Below are positions 35,436 to 43,965 of a stretch of 64,000 bases of DNA, piece by piece. Source of the stretch: Microcoleus vaginatus_C (GTDB lineage: Bacteria > Cyanobacteriota > Cyanobacteriia > Cyanobacteriales > Microcoleaceae); assembly GCA_040004035.1 (NCBI GenBank), contig JAMPLN010000001.1. One strand, given 5' to 3'. The stretch's first letter is position 1, and the number at the start of each line of letters is the position of its first letter. Under the pieces are notes generated by a model. It saw only the letters and a list, made by a program, of their open reading frames with translations. It was not told the origin of the DNA and made no database searches. The translations under genes and the position numbers were made by a program.

Positions 35436-36392
35436 CTAGCTATCCGTTGGATTTTCCGGTAACGCCCCATCCAGAGTATCAGAATTTGCCTCTCGTGGGT
35501 AAGTTTTGATTGCCCATTCTGTTTGGCGGAGGACGCCCCGCAGCATGGCGACTTCATCAATTGTCGGATAGGCTCTGTTGTACAAACGCCGAAATTTTTC
35601 CATCCGGCTTGCTGCTGTGTGCTGCTGCAAATATCCTATTTTTAACAGCAAAGTTTCTAGTTGCTGGTAATATCCCTCTAAATTTTCCAAGGGAGCACTG
35701 GCGAGGGGAATTGAGGGATTTTCTGTCTGGCGGGTGGCAAGTTGTTCTTGGTAACAAGTTGATAAATTATCTGTGGCATCGGGTATTGAAGAGGCAGAGC
35801 CTCTGGATATGCGTTCCCCGGCTGATCCGGGGAACGAGGCATCTTCTTCTTCCTTCCCTCTTCCTTCTTCGCTCTTCCCTCTTCCTTCTTCCCTCTTCCT
35901 TCTTCCTTCTTCCCGGTATAGTTCGTAACAGCAGATAGCGACGGCTTGGGCGAGATTTAAGGAAGTGTAGGCATCGCTGCTAGGAATGCGGATCAGGCGT
36001 TGAGCGCGGTTTAATTCGGCATTGGTCAAGCCGCAGTCTTCTCGGCCGAAAATGAGGGCGCTGGGGGCTTCTAGGAGCCAAGGCAAGGCCTCTGCGGGTT
36101 CTTCTAGTTGTGTTGGCAACGATCGACAATCATCCCCTGTAGTTGCGATCGCTCTGACACACCCAACCAAAGCAGCCGGCAAACTCTCGACTACTTTGGC
36201 CGTTTCCAATATGTCGGCGGCGCGAACAGCCATCAGTCTGGCCTCTTCCCCTAAATGATCGCACTGGGGATTTACCAAAACTAATTGGTGCAAACCCATA
36301 TTTTTCATGACGCGGGCAACAGAACCAACATTCAATGGGCCTGCAGGTTCGACTAAGACGATTCGGATGTTGGCGTCGGCCGTTTCGAGCAT
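35436..36392 (-). CDS. trmJ: SpoU-family RNA 2'-O-methyltransferase (TrmJ-type) with repeat insertion
   Basis: SPOUT methyltransferase, about 318 aa, that should methylate ribose in tRNA or rRNA. Motif 1 'VEPAGPLNVGSVARVMKNMG', motif 2 'ALIFGREDCGLTNAEL' and motif 3 'IPSSDAYTSLNLAQAVAICCYEL' make the trefoil-knot domain. The C-terminal ~90 residues ('LLLKIGYLQQHTAASRMEKF') are the TrmJ-type tail. Between them an in-frame insertion encoded by 35791-35913 adds about 41 Glu/Arg/Gly/Ser-rich residues. The frame is open to 36491, but that part lies in a tandem repeat; the ATG at 36392 ('MLETADANIRIVL') is preferred. tRNA versus rRNA target cannot be decided here. Confidence 0.85.
   Translation of the reverse strand: MLETADANIRIVLVEPAGPLNVGSVARVMKNMGLHQLVLVNPQCDHLGEEARLMAVRAADILETAKVVESLPAALVGCVRAIATTGDDCRSLPTQLEEPAEALPWLLEAPSALIFGREDCGLTNAELNRAQRLIRIPSSDAYTSLNLAQAVAICCYELYREEGRRKREEGRGKSEEGRGKEEEDASFPGSAGERISRGSASSIPDATDNLSTCYQEQLATRQTENPSIPLASAPLENLEGYYQQLETLLLKIGYLQQHTAASRMEKFRRLYNRAYPTIDEVAMLRGVLRQTEWAIKTYPREANSDTLDGALPENPTDS
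35791..35913 (-). repeat. Intragenic repeat: palindrome plus GAAGAGG microsatellite inside trmJ
   Basis: Positions 35791-35840 match the intergenic palindrome family at 14108-14212 ('GAGGCAGAGCCTCTGGAT', then a GGAAC-ended hairpin). Positions 35841-35913 are a purine microsatellite (GAAGAAG/GAAGAGG on the minus strand). Together they are 123 bp, a multiple of three, and the trmJ frame reads straight through. Confidence 0.82.
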
Positions 36393-36445
36393 TTTTATTT
36401 GGGGAGGTGTTAGGCAAAAATTGGGTTGTTTCCTTAGCAACAGGC

Positions 36446-36632
36446 AAGATGCCTGTTCCACAATCAAATTTAACTCTTGTGAAACACGCATCTTGCCTGT
36501 TCATAATCGCAAGATACCTGTTCCACAATCAAATTCAACTCTTGTGGAACACGCATCTTGCCTGTTCATAATCGCAAGATGCCTGTTCCACAATCAAATT
36601 TAACTCTTGTGGAACACGCATCTTGCCTGTTC
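36446..36632. repeat. Three tandem 65-bp palindromic units
   Basis: Units begin at 36446, 36511 and 36576. Each contains 'AAGATGCCTGTTCCAC', 'AATCAAATTTAACTCTTG' and 'GGAACACGCATCTTGCCTGT', so each can fold into a long hairpin. They belong to the same family as 15933 and 12581. Located just upstream of trmJ and the DUF2256 gene. Confidence 0.88.
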
Positions 36633-36680
36633 CTGAAAATGGTACAAGATCTGAGTTAGTAATGTACTTTCCCAATTAGC

Positions 36681-36836
36681 ATGGCAAAGCAGCGATCGAA
36701 ATCTGATTTACCGACAAAAATGTGCCCCGTGTGCGATCGACCTTTTACTTGGCGCAAAAAATGGGCGGACTGCTGGGATGAGGTCAAATACTGCTCCGAA
36801 CGTTGTCGTCGCCGCCGTTTGGCGGCTCAAGATTAA
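36681..36836 (+). CDS. DUF2256 zinc-ribbon-like protein, 51 aa
   Basis: A tiny basic protein with 'MCPVCDRPFTWRKKW' and 'YCSERCRRRR', i.e. a CxxC...CxxxC zinc site, and the Trp-rich centre typical of DUF2256. Too short for most ORF finders. In many bacteria the family lies near photolyase/cryptochrome genes; none is seen here. Divergent from trmJ. Function unknown. Confidence 0.88.
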   Translation: MAKQRSKSDLPTKMCPVCDRPFTWRKKWADCWDEVKYCSERCRRRRLAAQD

Positions 36837-36908
36837 GAATTTAGGGCAAGTTGCTCGATCAAAGCTAAGATTGCAAAGGAAAAATTTTAGGTTATTAGGT
36901 TATAAATT

Positions 36909-37844
36909 ATGGCATCGCAACAAGTGCAACCAAAGTTAGTTATTCACGGCGGTGCGGGCAGTTCTCTACATAGTAAAGGCGGAATTGAGGCAGTGCGGAA
37001 ATCGCTTTACGATGTTTTGGAGGAAGTTTATCCGCTGCTGAAAGACGGTGCAAGTGCCGTAGATGCAGTGGTGCGGGGCTGCCAATTGTTGGAAGATGAC
37101 CCGCGATTCAATGCCGGTACTGGTTCTGTAGTGCAGTCGGACGGTCAAATTCGGATGAGTGCTTCGCTGATGGACGGTTTGATGCAGCGTTTCAGCGGGG
37201 CGATTAATGTTTCTCGCGTTCAACATCCGATCGAACTTGCTGAATTTTTGCAGCATTCGGACGATCGAGTTCTCTCTGATTTTGGTTCGGCGGAATTGCT
37301 GCGAGAACTTCAATTGCCGATTTACGATCCGATGACGGATTTGCGTTTGCACGAGTGGATGCAGGAACGCCAAGGCAATTTTAGTAAAGCAATGGCTGAC
37401 GTGGTTGCCGAACCGGCCGGTGTTGGGACCATCGGAGTCGTAGCTTTGGATGTGCATGGACGCTTGGCTGCTGGGACTTCGACTGGTGGCAAGGGTTTTG
37501 AGCGGATTGGGCGGGTTAGTGACTCGGCGATGCCGGCGGGAAATTACGCGGCCCAAAGTGCGGCGGTAAGCTGTACGGGAATTGGCGAGCACATTATGGA
37601 CGAGTGTTTGGCCGCGCGAATTGTGATTCGGGTAACGGATGGTTTGAGTTTGAAAGCTGCTTTTGAGCGTTCTTTTACTGAGGCTGACGAACGTCAACGG
37701 GATTTTGGCGCAATTGGAATTGATGCTAGCGGGGGGATCGCTTTCGGCAAAACTAGCGAGGTGATTTTGGGTGCTTTTCACAATGGCATGGAAATGGGCG
37801 ATACTTTGGAAATGAGCAAGGGAACGCTGATTTTCCTTGCTTAA
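36909..37844 (+). CDS. Isoaspartyl peptidase/L-asparaginase (Ntn hydrolase)
   Basis: Plant-type asparaginase that removes isoaspartyl dipeptides and asparagine, 311 aa. It starts 'PKLVIHGGAGS'. The self-cleavage site is 'GVG|TIGVVALD', freeing Thr174 as the catalytic N-terminus. 'STGGKGFERIGRVSDS' and 'AAVSCTGIGEH' line the active site. Normal length, with both alpha and beta subunits encoded. 72 bp after the DUF2256 gene in the same direction. Confidence 0.92.
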   Translation: MASQQVQPKLVIHGGAGSSLHSKGGIEAVRKSLYDVLEEVYPLLKDGASAVDAVVRGCQLLEDDPRFNAGTGSVVQSDGQIRMSASLMDGLMQRFSGAINVSRVQHPIELAEFLQHSDDRVLSDFGSAELLRELQLPIYDPMTDLRLHEWMQERQGNFSKAMADVVAEPAGVGTIGVVALDVHGRLAAGTSTGGKGFERIGRVSDSAMPAGNYAAQSAAVSCTGIGEHIMDECLAARIVIRVTDGLSLKAAFERSFTEADERQRDFGAIGIDASGGIAFGKTSEVILGAFHNGMEMGDTLEMSKGTLIFLA

Positions 37845-37924
37845 AATGCCGATATAAATTGTCAGTCTGCGGTTCAGATACCCGACTTTTTGAATAATTC
37901 GGGTATCTCGATCGGGGTTAGTTT

Positions 37925-38107
37925 TATATCAAATCCGGTGGCATCATAATTGATATTATATCAATTCCGGTGGCATCATAATTGATATAATCCGCGCTTC
38001 ATCCTCGGGCGTAAAGTCTAATCAAGCTGCCAACAAATAATTCGCGCAATTTTCATTTTTTTGACCCCTCCTTCAACAGTCAACAGTCAACAGTCAACAG
38101 TCAACAA
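37925..38107. repeat. Two 30-bp direct repeats plus a GTCAACA heptamer run
   Basis: Two copies of 'TCCGGTGGCATCATAATTGA' within about 37925-37990, each flanked by 'ATATCAA', followed at 38077-38107 by four 'CAACAGT' units. No gene in this gap. Confidence 0.8.
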
Positions 38108-38137
38108 GCACGGACGGTGCAACCGGAATCGATATTC

Positions 38138-39388
38138 TTAAATCCGCAGTTGCCAAAGTTTAACAGTACCATTCTCCCCGCCGCTGACCAGAGTTTCGCC
38201 CAAAAGCCCGATCGCCACCGCAGACACAGGGCTAGAATGTCCATCTAAAGTGTGCAACAATTCGCCGCGAAAATTCCAAAGTCTAACAGTACCGTCAAAA
38301 CACCCCACTGCAAAGTATTTCCCATCAGGGCTAATTGCGGCGGCGGAAGTGATGCGAATGCCTGTATGCAGCGAATGCAATAATTCGCCTGTTTGCAAAT
38401 TCCACAGTTTGATAGTTTGGCCACCATGATTGACAAGAATTTGGCTATCGGAAGAAATCGCTACATAATTTTCGCTGCCAAACGTTCGTCTCACTTCGCC
38501 TCCCGGCAATTCCCACAAAGTGACTGTGGCGCGACAGAAACCGCTGGCTGCATTGAGGCCGCTGGCTACTAGCATTCTGCCGTTGGGACTGAGGGCGATC
38601 GCACTAATGTCATCCCCTTGATAGCCTTCTAAAACTTGCAGCAGTTGGCCGCTGTTGAGGTGCAGAAGCTTGATGGTGCCACGGGTGGTGCCGATCGCCA
38701 AAATTTGCCAGTCGGGGCTGACGGCGACGGATTCGTGGCGGTGCACGTCTGCCAAACGCTTCAGCAGTTCGCCGTTTTGCAGGTTCCAGAGTTTGACTGT
38801 GCCCGCGCGCGATCGTGTCAGCAGCGTTTTGCTGGCGGGACTGAAAGCCACTAGCAACACGGCTGTTGAATGTCCGAAAATCGTCTGCCGCAGTTCCCCG
38901 CTGTGCAAACTCCAAATTTTCACTGTACTGTCCTCTGAGCCCGTTGCGAGGAATTGTCCGTCGGGACTAATAGCTGCAGACAAAATCCTGTCTGAATGGT
39001 GGAGAGTGGCTTTTAATATTGCGCCGGTTGAGGTTTTTGGCTGCGTTTTATATCCGGCTATTTCCAGCCAGTCGATCGCATCTCTCCAATTTTTGAGTGC
39101 ATTTCGGGGCCGATTTGTCAATAATTCTATGTATCGGTACAAAGTTTTTGACAAATCAACTTCTACACCTTTGATTTGTTTGTTGAGAAAAACCGCTATT
39201 TCCGCTGGACTGTAGCCGCACAACAAGCCACAGAGATGCCGCTTTTCTACGGGTGTCAGCCCTCTTCTGGTGTGGGGGGCGAATTCTTGTTTGGCATTTG
39301 CCAAGTCAGTGTAAAGCTTTTGGATGTCCCAGCCGTTGCTTGCGCGTGCAAATGGTTCTTCGGGTCGATTGAGGGTAGAGGGTATCAT
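38138..39388 (-). CDS. WD40 beta-propeller protein with N-terminal HTH-like domain
   Basis: A 416-aa protein. The N-terminal ~115 residues contain 'RGLTPVEKRHLCGLLCGYSP' and 'DLSKTLYRYIELL', a small helix-turn-helix-like domain that cyanobacteria put in front of NB-ARC or WD40 modules. Seven WD repeats follow from about 125, ending in VKIW, VKLW, IKLL, VTLW, IKLW, VRLW and VKLW, enough for one complete propeller. There is no catalytic domain between them. Likely an interaction scaffold or signalling protein; the partner is unknown. Confidence 0.88.
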   Translation of the reverse strand: MIPSTLNRPEEPFARASNGWDIQKLYTDLANAKQEFAPHTRRGLTPVEKRHLCGLLCGYSPAEIAVFLNKQIKGVEVDLSKTLYRYIELLTNRPRNALKNWRDAIDWLEIAGYKTQPKTSTGAILKATLHHSDRILSAAISPDGQFLATGSEDSTVKIWSLHSGELRQTIFGHSTAVLLVAFSPASKTLLTRSRAGTVKLWNLQNGELLKRLADVHRHESVAVSPDWQILAIGTTRGTIKLLHLNSGQLLQVLEGYQGDDISAIALSPNGRMLVASGLNAASGFCRATVTLWELPGGEVRRTFGSENYVAISSDSQILVNHGGQTIKLWNLQTGELLHSLHTGIRITSAAAISPDGKYFAVGCFDGTVRLWNFRGELLHTLDGHSSPVSAVAIGLLGETLVSGGENGTVKLWQLRI

Positions 39389-39575
39389 TTGCGGCAGTCG
39401 CGATCGAGTTCCTAGTCAAAATCCTAACCAAAATCCTAACATTCGCTGTGCGCGATCGAACTGTTGTCACCGCTAATCTATTTTTAACACAGCCAACGGG
39501 GGAATGAGTTGCAGGTAGAAAATCCTCTCCTTTACAGTTGGCAAAATAACTATACATCAATCGGAGAAATAGAAA

Positions 39576-40214
39576 ATGCCTGGAATTGCGATCGCCTTAT
39601 TTTTCATCCTAGGTTTAGTTTTAAGTCTTGTTGGCTATTTTTGGGGATTAGTTCAAGCTTTTGGAGAGGAAACTATTTGGGGAGTGCTTTACTTGCTTGT
39701 CCCATTGGCATCATTGGTTTTTTATATCAAAAATTGGAGCAACAAAAAAATCAGAAAGACCTTTTTAATTCAATGTGCTGGATTGCTAATGTTTGTATTG
39801 GGAGGCATTACTACTTCAGTATTTTATGGCAAAAATTTTGTAAAAGTCTCTGACTCTGGATCTAATGTAGAGCAGGGGTATAACGAGCAATCGCCCTCTT
39901 CTTTTCCTTCTGGTTTCAACACTTCTCCATCACCCTATCAAGAGTTATCTCCTGCTTTCGAGTCAGTTCCTGCTGCCGAGCCATCTCCTGCTGTCGCAGC
40001 ACATGTTTCTGAGCCTAATTCTGCTCGTGTTGCTGCTCAAAATTCTGACTTCAAACAATCGATGAAACTCGGTTATATCTACTACGGGCAGGGAGACTAT
40101 CAAACGGCTTTAATCAATTTTAACAGAGCTTTACAGATACGTCCGGGCGACGCTTATGCTGTCAAGGCTGTTTACAACACCAAAAGTGCGATCGTCCAAA
40201 GCCGGCTCCAATAA
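39576..40214 (+). CDS. Membrane protein with C-terminal TPR motif
   Basis: A 212-aa protein. Three membrane helices are predicted in the first ~90 residues ('ALFFILGLVLSLVGYFWGLV', 'VLYLLVPLASLVFYI', 'CAGLLMFVLGGITTSVF'). A Ser/Pro-rich disordered segment (about 95-155) follows, then one or two TPR units ('LGYIYYGQGDYQTALINFNR'). Function unknown. First of three small genes on this strand for membrane-associated proteins. Confidence 0.75.
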   Translation: MPGIAIALFFILGLVLSLVGYFWGLVQAFGEETIWGVLYLLVPLASLVFYIKNWSNKKIRKTFLIQCAGLLMFVLGGITTSVFYGKNFVKVSDSGSNVEQGYNEQSPSSFPSGFNTSPSPYQELSPAFESVPAAEPSPAVAAHVSEPNSARVAAQNSDFKQSMKLGYIYYGQGDYQTALINFNRALQIRPGDAYAVKAVYNTKSAIVQSRLQ

Positions 40215-40290
40215 TAACCGGTGCATTAAAAATTGCCTACAGCGGATAGATAAGTAATCCACATTGTTTTTAAACTCAACCACTAAACTA

Positions 40291-40725
40291 ATGAAAGTTC
40301 TCAAGCAAACACCAACTAAACTAACAATTAAAACGGCAAGCGCCTGGGAGGGTTTGTTATTAATTTCTCCCTTCATCCTCATTGGATTATTGCAGATTAT
40401 TTTAGCTTCAAATTGGATAGGTGGAGGCATATTTCTGTTGTTTTCCCTGTCTTTGTTGGACGGCGCGATAGATGAAACATACATTTTTGATAAAACTTTT
40501 AGCAAAATGACCATTAAACGACGGGGTGCATGGCTTCATGATGTTACCGAATGCTCAACTCACGAGATTTCTGCGGTGGAATTAGAGGAAGTGAGAGATA
40601 GCGAGGGAAATCGTAGCTATTATGTGGATTTGTGGATGTTCGGGGGCGATCTCCTCTGTTTAAGAAGCTATTCACTAACAGAACAACACAAAATGGCTGA
40701 CTTGATTCGCATATATCTCGATTAG
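40291..40725 (+). CDS. Hypothetical membrane protein, paralogue of the gene at 41164
   Basis: About 144 aa. Two hydrophobic stretches ('LLLISPFILIGLLQIIL', 'GGGIFLLFSLSLL') are followed by a soluble domain 'ETYIFDKTFSKMTIKRRG...'. The N-terminus 'MKVLKQTPTKLTIKT' and this domain both align with the protein encoded at 41164. The frame continues to 40264, but the ATG at 40291 matches the start of the paralogue. The domain resembles bacterial PH-like membrane proteins in its pattern; function unknown. Confidence 0.7.
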   Translation: MKVLKQTPTKLTIKTASAWEGLLLISPFILIGLLQIILASNWIGGGIFLLFSLSLLDGAIDETYIFDKTFSKMTIKRRGAWLHDVTECSTHEISAVELEEVRDSEGNRSYYVDLWMFGGDLLCLRSYSLTEQHKMADLIRIYLD

Positions 40726-40754
40726 CGATAATCCCACGCTTAGCAATGTATTTG

Positions 40755-40790
40755 CCCTGCAAGTCCGTGAATCGTACCTATCCTGCAGGG
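40755..40790. terminator. Possible terminator hairpin after the gene at 40291
   Basis: CCCTGCA (40755-40761) pairs with TGCAGGG (40784-40790) around a long loop, 30 bp after the stop codon. No T-run follows, so termination is uncertain. The rest of the gap to 41163 (about 370 bp) is AT-rich with no recognised gene. Confidence 0.35.
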
Positions 40791-41163
40791 AATCGCCCAA
40801 ATTAATAACTAACGATAATTAAGTAGGCGCACATAAACCTGACAATGTAACAAAATGTAAACCGGTACTCACCTGGGTGATTACTTTCCTACGGAGCGCG
40901 AAGCTAACGTTTTATTCCACATAACATAATTAATATATTTTTAAGATTCATCTATTTTAAATCATGGAAAGCTATCTTAAACTAAGCCGCAGGTAAACTG
41001 GCGACATTTGTTGTCTGTCAGCAATTTTAGTGCTAACCTTTTACCAAAACAAAAGGGGTCATGGCAGAGGACGACTTCAAATAATATATAAGTTAACAAT
41101 GGGGCTGATCGGGGTGAGTAAGGCGATCTGTAACATCATATTGGGAATATAAGGGCAAGATAA

Positions 41164-41907
41164 ATGAAAATAATCAAGCAAACAGCAAGTGAATTAATAA
41201 TTCAGACTCAAAGCATATTTGATTTTTGGTTGCCTAGTTGTTTATTCATGGCTTTTGGACTGTTCGGGCTGGCTTTTGATTATCATAAAGCAACCCTGAG
41301 CTGCCAGCGATTGCAGGCAAAACAAGGCAGTTGCCAGTTGGTGCGATCGAATTTACTGGGCTCAAAAATTCAAGAAATTGAGCTTGCTTCTTTGCAGGGA
41401 GCTAAAGTTCAAAGATGCGGCTATAAAACCAGAGTTGTACTTCTGACATCTGTTGGCTATGTTCCTTTCACTGCTAACTCCCCTAATTGGGGAAGCCAAG
41501 ACGCTGTTGCTTCTGACATCAATTTTTTTGTTAAAAATGCCAAAGATCGATTGCTGCGCTTAAGCCAAGAAGATCGCTGGTTGGGATGGACAGGAGGCAT
41601 ATTTTTGCTCGCAGCAGCCGCAGTGATCCTCTTGAGAAATAATGAAACCTACAGCTTCGATGGAAATTTAAACACCTTGACTGTTAAACAGCAGGGTTTG
41701 TTGGCACGTAAAGTAATTGAATACTCTCTGTGCGAGATTTATGGCGTGGAAGTCGATCGAACCAAAGATCTGCAAAATGACACTTGGTACCAAGTCAGAC
41801 TGTTAGTTTGTGGAGGAGATCGCATATCCCTGCCCAACACTATGAACCTCTACCAGCAAGAAAAAATTGCCAAAGCGATTAACCACTATCTGAACGCCCA
41901 AAAATAA
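41164..41907 (+). CDS. Hypothetical membrane protein with duplicated domain
   Basis: A 247-aa protein. It starts 'MKIIKQTASELIIQTQS', like the gene at 40291. A first hydrophobic segment (about 20-39) is followed by a soluble unit 'LRAKQ...LLGSKIQEIELASLQGAK'-type (about 42-110). A second hydrophobic segment (about 141-159) is followed by 'ETYSFDGNLNTLTVKQQGLL' to the end. The second unit aligns with the single unit of the shorter paralogue, and the first looks like a diverged copy. Function unknown. Confidence 0.72.
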   Translation: MKIIKQTASELIIQTQSIFDFWLPSCLFMAFGLFGLAFDYHKATLSCQRLQAKQGSCQLVRSNLLGSKIQEIELASLQGAKVQRCGYKTRVVLLTSVGYVPFTANSPNWGSQDAVASDINFFVKNAKDRLLRLSQEDRWLGWTGGIFLLAAAAVILLRNNETYSFDGNLNTLTVKQQGLLARKVIEYSLCEIYGVEVDRTKDLQNDTWYQVRLLVCGGDRISLPNTMNLYQQEKIAKAINHYLNAQK

Positions 41908-42074
41908 GACAAAATAGCAGATGCCACAAACCCGATTTCTCAAGCTTGCGGACTTACGCAGAAACCGGGTTTTCCACCCCAATTTCACGCGAGTGCGCCA
42001 TCGCTCCCGTTATAAAAACCCGGTTTCTTTAGGTATCGATCGCACAAGTCCCGATGGGTGGAAACTCATCATCT

Positions 42075-42100
42075 AAAAAGTGAACAATCGTTCACTTTTT
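42075..42100. terminator. Bidirectional terminator overlapping the glmU stop codon
   Basis: 'AAAAAGTGAAC' and 'GTTCACTTTTT' pair with a 4-base loop. The hairpin includes the TGA stop of glmU (42092-42094) and has T-runs on both strands, so it can end transcripts from glmU and from the gene at 41164. Copies of the 'AAACCCGGTTT' repeat lie between 41926 and 42035. Confidence 0.78.
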
Positions 42101-43480
42101 TGGTTCTTGCAACTTCCAACCTGGTTTGACAACTTGCCGGGAACGGGCAATTACTAAACAATCATTCGGCACATCTTCTGTCACCACAGAACCCGCCGCT
42201 ACAGTAACATCTTCTCCCAAAGTTATCGGTGCAACCAGCACGCTATTAGAACCCGTTTTACTCCGATCGCCTATTTGAGTTTTGTGCTTGTTTTTTCCGT
42301 CATAATTCGCCGTAATTGTCCCAGCACCGATGTTGACTTTTTCTCCCAAAGTCGCATCGCCTAAATAAGACAAGTGAGCGACATTAGTTCGATCGCCTAT
42401 TTGAGTATTTTTCAATTCTACAAAATTGCCGACGCGACAGTTCGCCCCAATTTCTGCGTGTCCCCGCAAGTGTGCGTAAGGGCCAATTCGCGAATTTTCA
42501 GCAACCATACTGTCAGAAACCACCGAATAAAGCACAGTCACATTTTCTCCAACCTGACTGTTTTCGATCAAACTGCCGGGGCCGATGCGACTCCCAGAGG
42601 CGATCGAAGTATTTCCCCGCAAGTGAGTTTGCGGTTCAATTACCACATCCGGCTGCAACTCTACTGTATCGTCAATGGTGATGCTGTTGGGATCGAGCAG
42701 CGTCACTCCCGCCGTCATCCACTTGTCCTTGATCCGCGTTTGCAAAATATCGCAAGCTGTAGCTAAATGTTTGCGATCGTTAATTCCCAATATTTCTTGA
42801 TAATCTTCTACATCCACCGCCATCACCGGACTGAGGAAATTTACCGTATCAGTTAGGTAATATTCTTTTTGGTCATTGTCTGCCTTCAATTCTGGCAAAA
42901 TTTTCTCTAAATCCGGCCAGTGAAAGCAGTAAACACCTGCATTAATTCGGTGATTTTGCTTTTGAGCTTGTGTGCAGTCGCGGTCTTCGACAATTTGCTG
43001 GACTAAGTTTTGACTGTCGGTAAATACTCGTCCGTACCCTTGGGGATTCGGCAAATTAGCTGTCAATAAAGTAGCAGAGTTTTGGTGCTTTTTGTGAATT
43101 GCTATCAATTGTTTGATAGTTTCTGCCCTCAGCAAAGGTACATCCCCATTTAAGACCAACAAGTCTCCTTGAAATCCCTCTAAGTGAGGCAGCAATTGTT
43201 GGATGGCATGACCTGTTCCCAATTGTTCAGTTTGTTCGACAAATTCTAGGGGAGGAGATTGAGGATTTTTCCCTGATAATTCTTGACCTCGAATCAGGGA
43301 TTCTTTAACGAGTTCACCTCGATAACCGACGATGACAAGTCGCCTGGTAATTTGAATTTCTTGACAACTTTGGAGGACTCGCTCAACTAGCGATCGACCG
43401 CCTAATTCGTGTAGAACTTTGGGCAAGTCAGATTTCATGCGCGTGCCGCGTCCAGCCGCTAAAATTGCTATTGCTACCAT
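42092..43480 (-). CDS. glmU: Bifunctional GlmU (UDP-GlcNAc pyrophosphorylase / GlcN-1-P acetyltransferase)
   Basis: Makes UDP-N-acetylglucosamine for peptidoglycan and polysaccharides; 462 aa. N-terminal uridylyltransferase: 'AILAAGRGTRMKSDLPKVLH', 'EQTEQLGTGHA', 'LNGDVPLL', 'EDRDCT', 'NAGVYCF'. C-terminal left-handed beta-helix with hexapeptide repeats from about 260 ('GVTLLDPNSITID', 'SLIENSQVGENV', 'AHLSYLGDATLGEKVNIGAG', 'NYDGKNKHKT', 'VAPITLGEDVTVAAGSVV'). Both catalytic halves are complete. Monocistronic. Confidence 0.97.
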   Translation of the reverse strand: MVAIAILAAGRGTRMKSDLPKVLHELGGRSLVERVLQSCQEIQITRRLVIVGYRGELVKESLIRGQELSGKNPQSPPLEFVEQTEQLGTGHAIQQLLPHLEGFQGDLLVLNGDVPLLRAETIKQLIAIHKKHQNSATLLTANLPNPQGYGRVFTDSQNLVQQIVEDRDCTQAQKQNHRINAGVYCFHWPDLEKILPELKADNDQKEYYLTDTVNFLSPVMAVDVEDYQEILGINDRKHLATACDILQTRIKDKWMTAGVTLLDPNSITIDDTVELQPDVVIEPQTHLRGNTSIASGSRIGPGSLIENSQVGENVTVLYSVVSDSMVAENSRIGPYAHLRGHAEIGANCRVGNFVELKNTQIGDRTNVAHLSYLGDATLGEKVNIGAGTITANYDGKNKHKTQIGDRSKTGSNSVLVAPITLGEDVTVAAGSVVTEDVPNDCLVIARSRQVVKPGWKLQEPKK

Positions 43481-43965
43481 TGTGCGATCGAGTTATTTGC
43501 TATAAAAACTTGAATATTGACTCACTGATGATATCACTCGCTGTCCGCTGATGGCACTGCGATCGCACAAATTTTTCATCTAAAATTTCCTATCTCGCAT
43601 CCGCGCGATCGAGAATTTTTCCAGGCGGATGCTGGTTTTAGGGGCGATGCTTGCAATATCTGGGCTGGCGCGCCCGGTATCAAAAACCTGGTTGCAGCAG
43701 CAGTATTTGGCGGCTGAGCAAGACGACTTGCATTCCTCACCAAAAACCTGAATTCGGTTTTTAGCAAGGAATGCAAGTCCTCCCCCAAGGGATGCCAGGC
43801 CTAGCGAGAGTGATAATTTGCATCTTTGGGCTGGGATTTGCCACGATACATTATACTATTTGTTGAATTTCAGTTATTGTGTTTTCAACTCAAAAAAACT
43901 CTTTCTGAATTTTTTATTGTTTCTGCCTTCTCTCTTCTATCTTCTGCGTTATCAGGTGTCCAGCT
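43481..43965. repeat. Gene-free gap with a 55-bp palindrome (43725-43779)
   Basis: The palindrome pairs 'GACTTGCATTCCT...CCAAAAACC' with 'GGTTTTTAGCAAGGAATGCAAGTC'-type arms around AATTC. A second 'AAAAACCTGG' word lies at about 43681. No gene is recognised. A TTCTGC/TCTTC-rich stretch precedes the next start codon. Confidence 0.65.

Noticed and set aside
36393..36491. N-terminal extension of trmJ
   Set aside because: It is encoded by the 65-bp repeat units and has no counterpart in the family.
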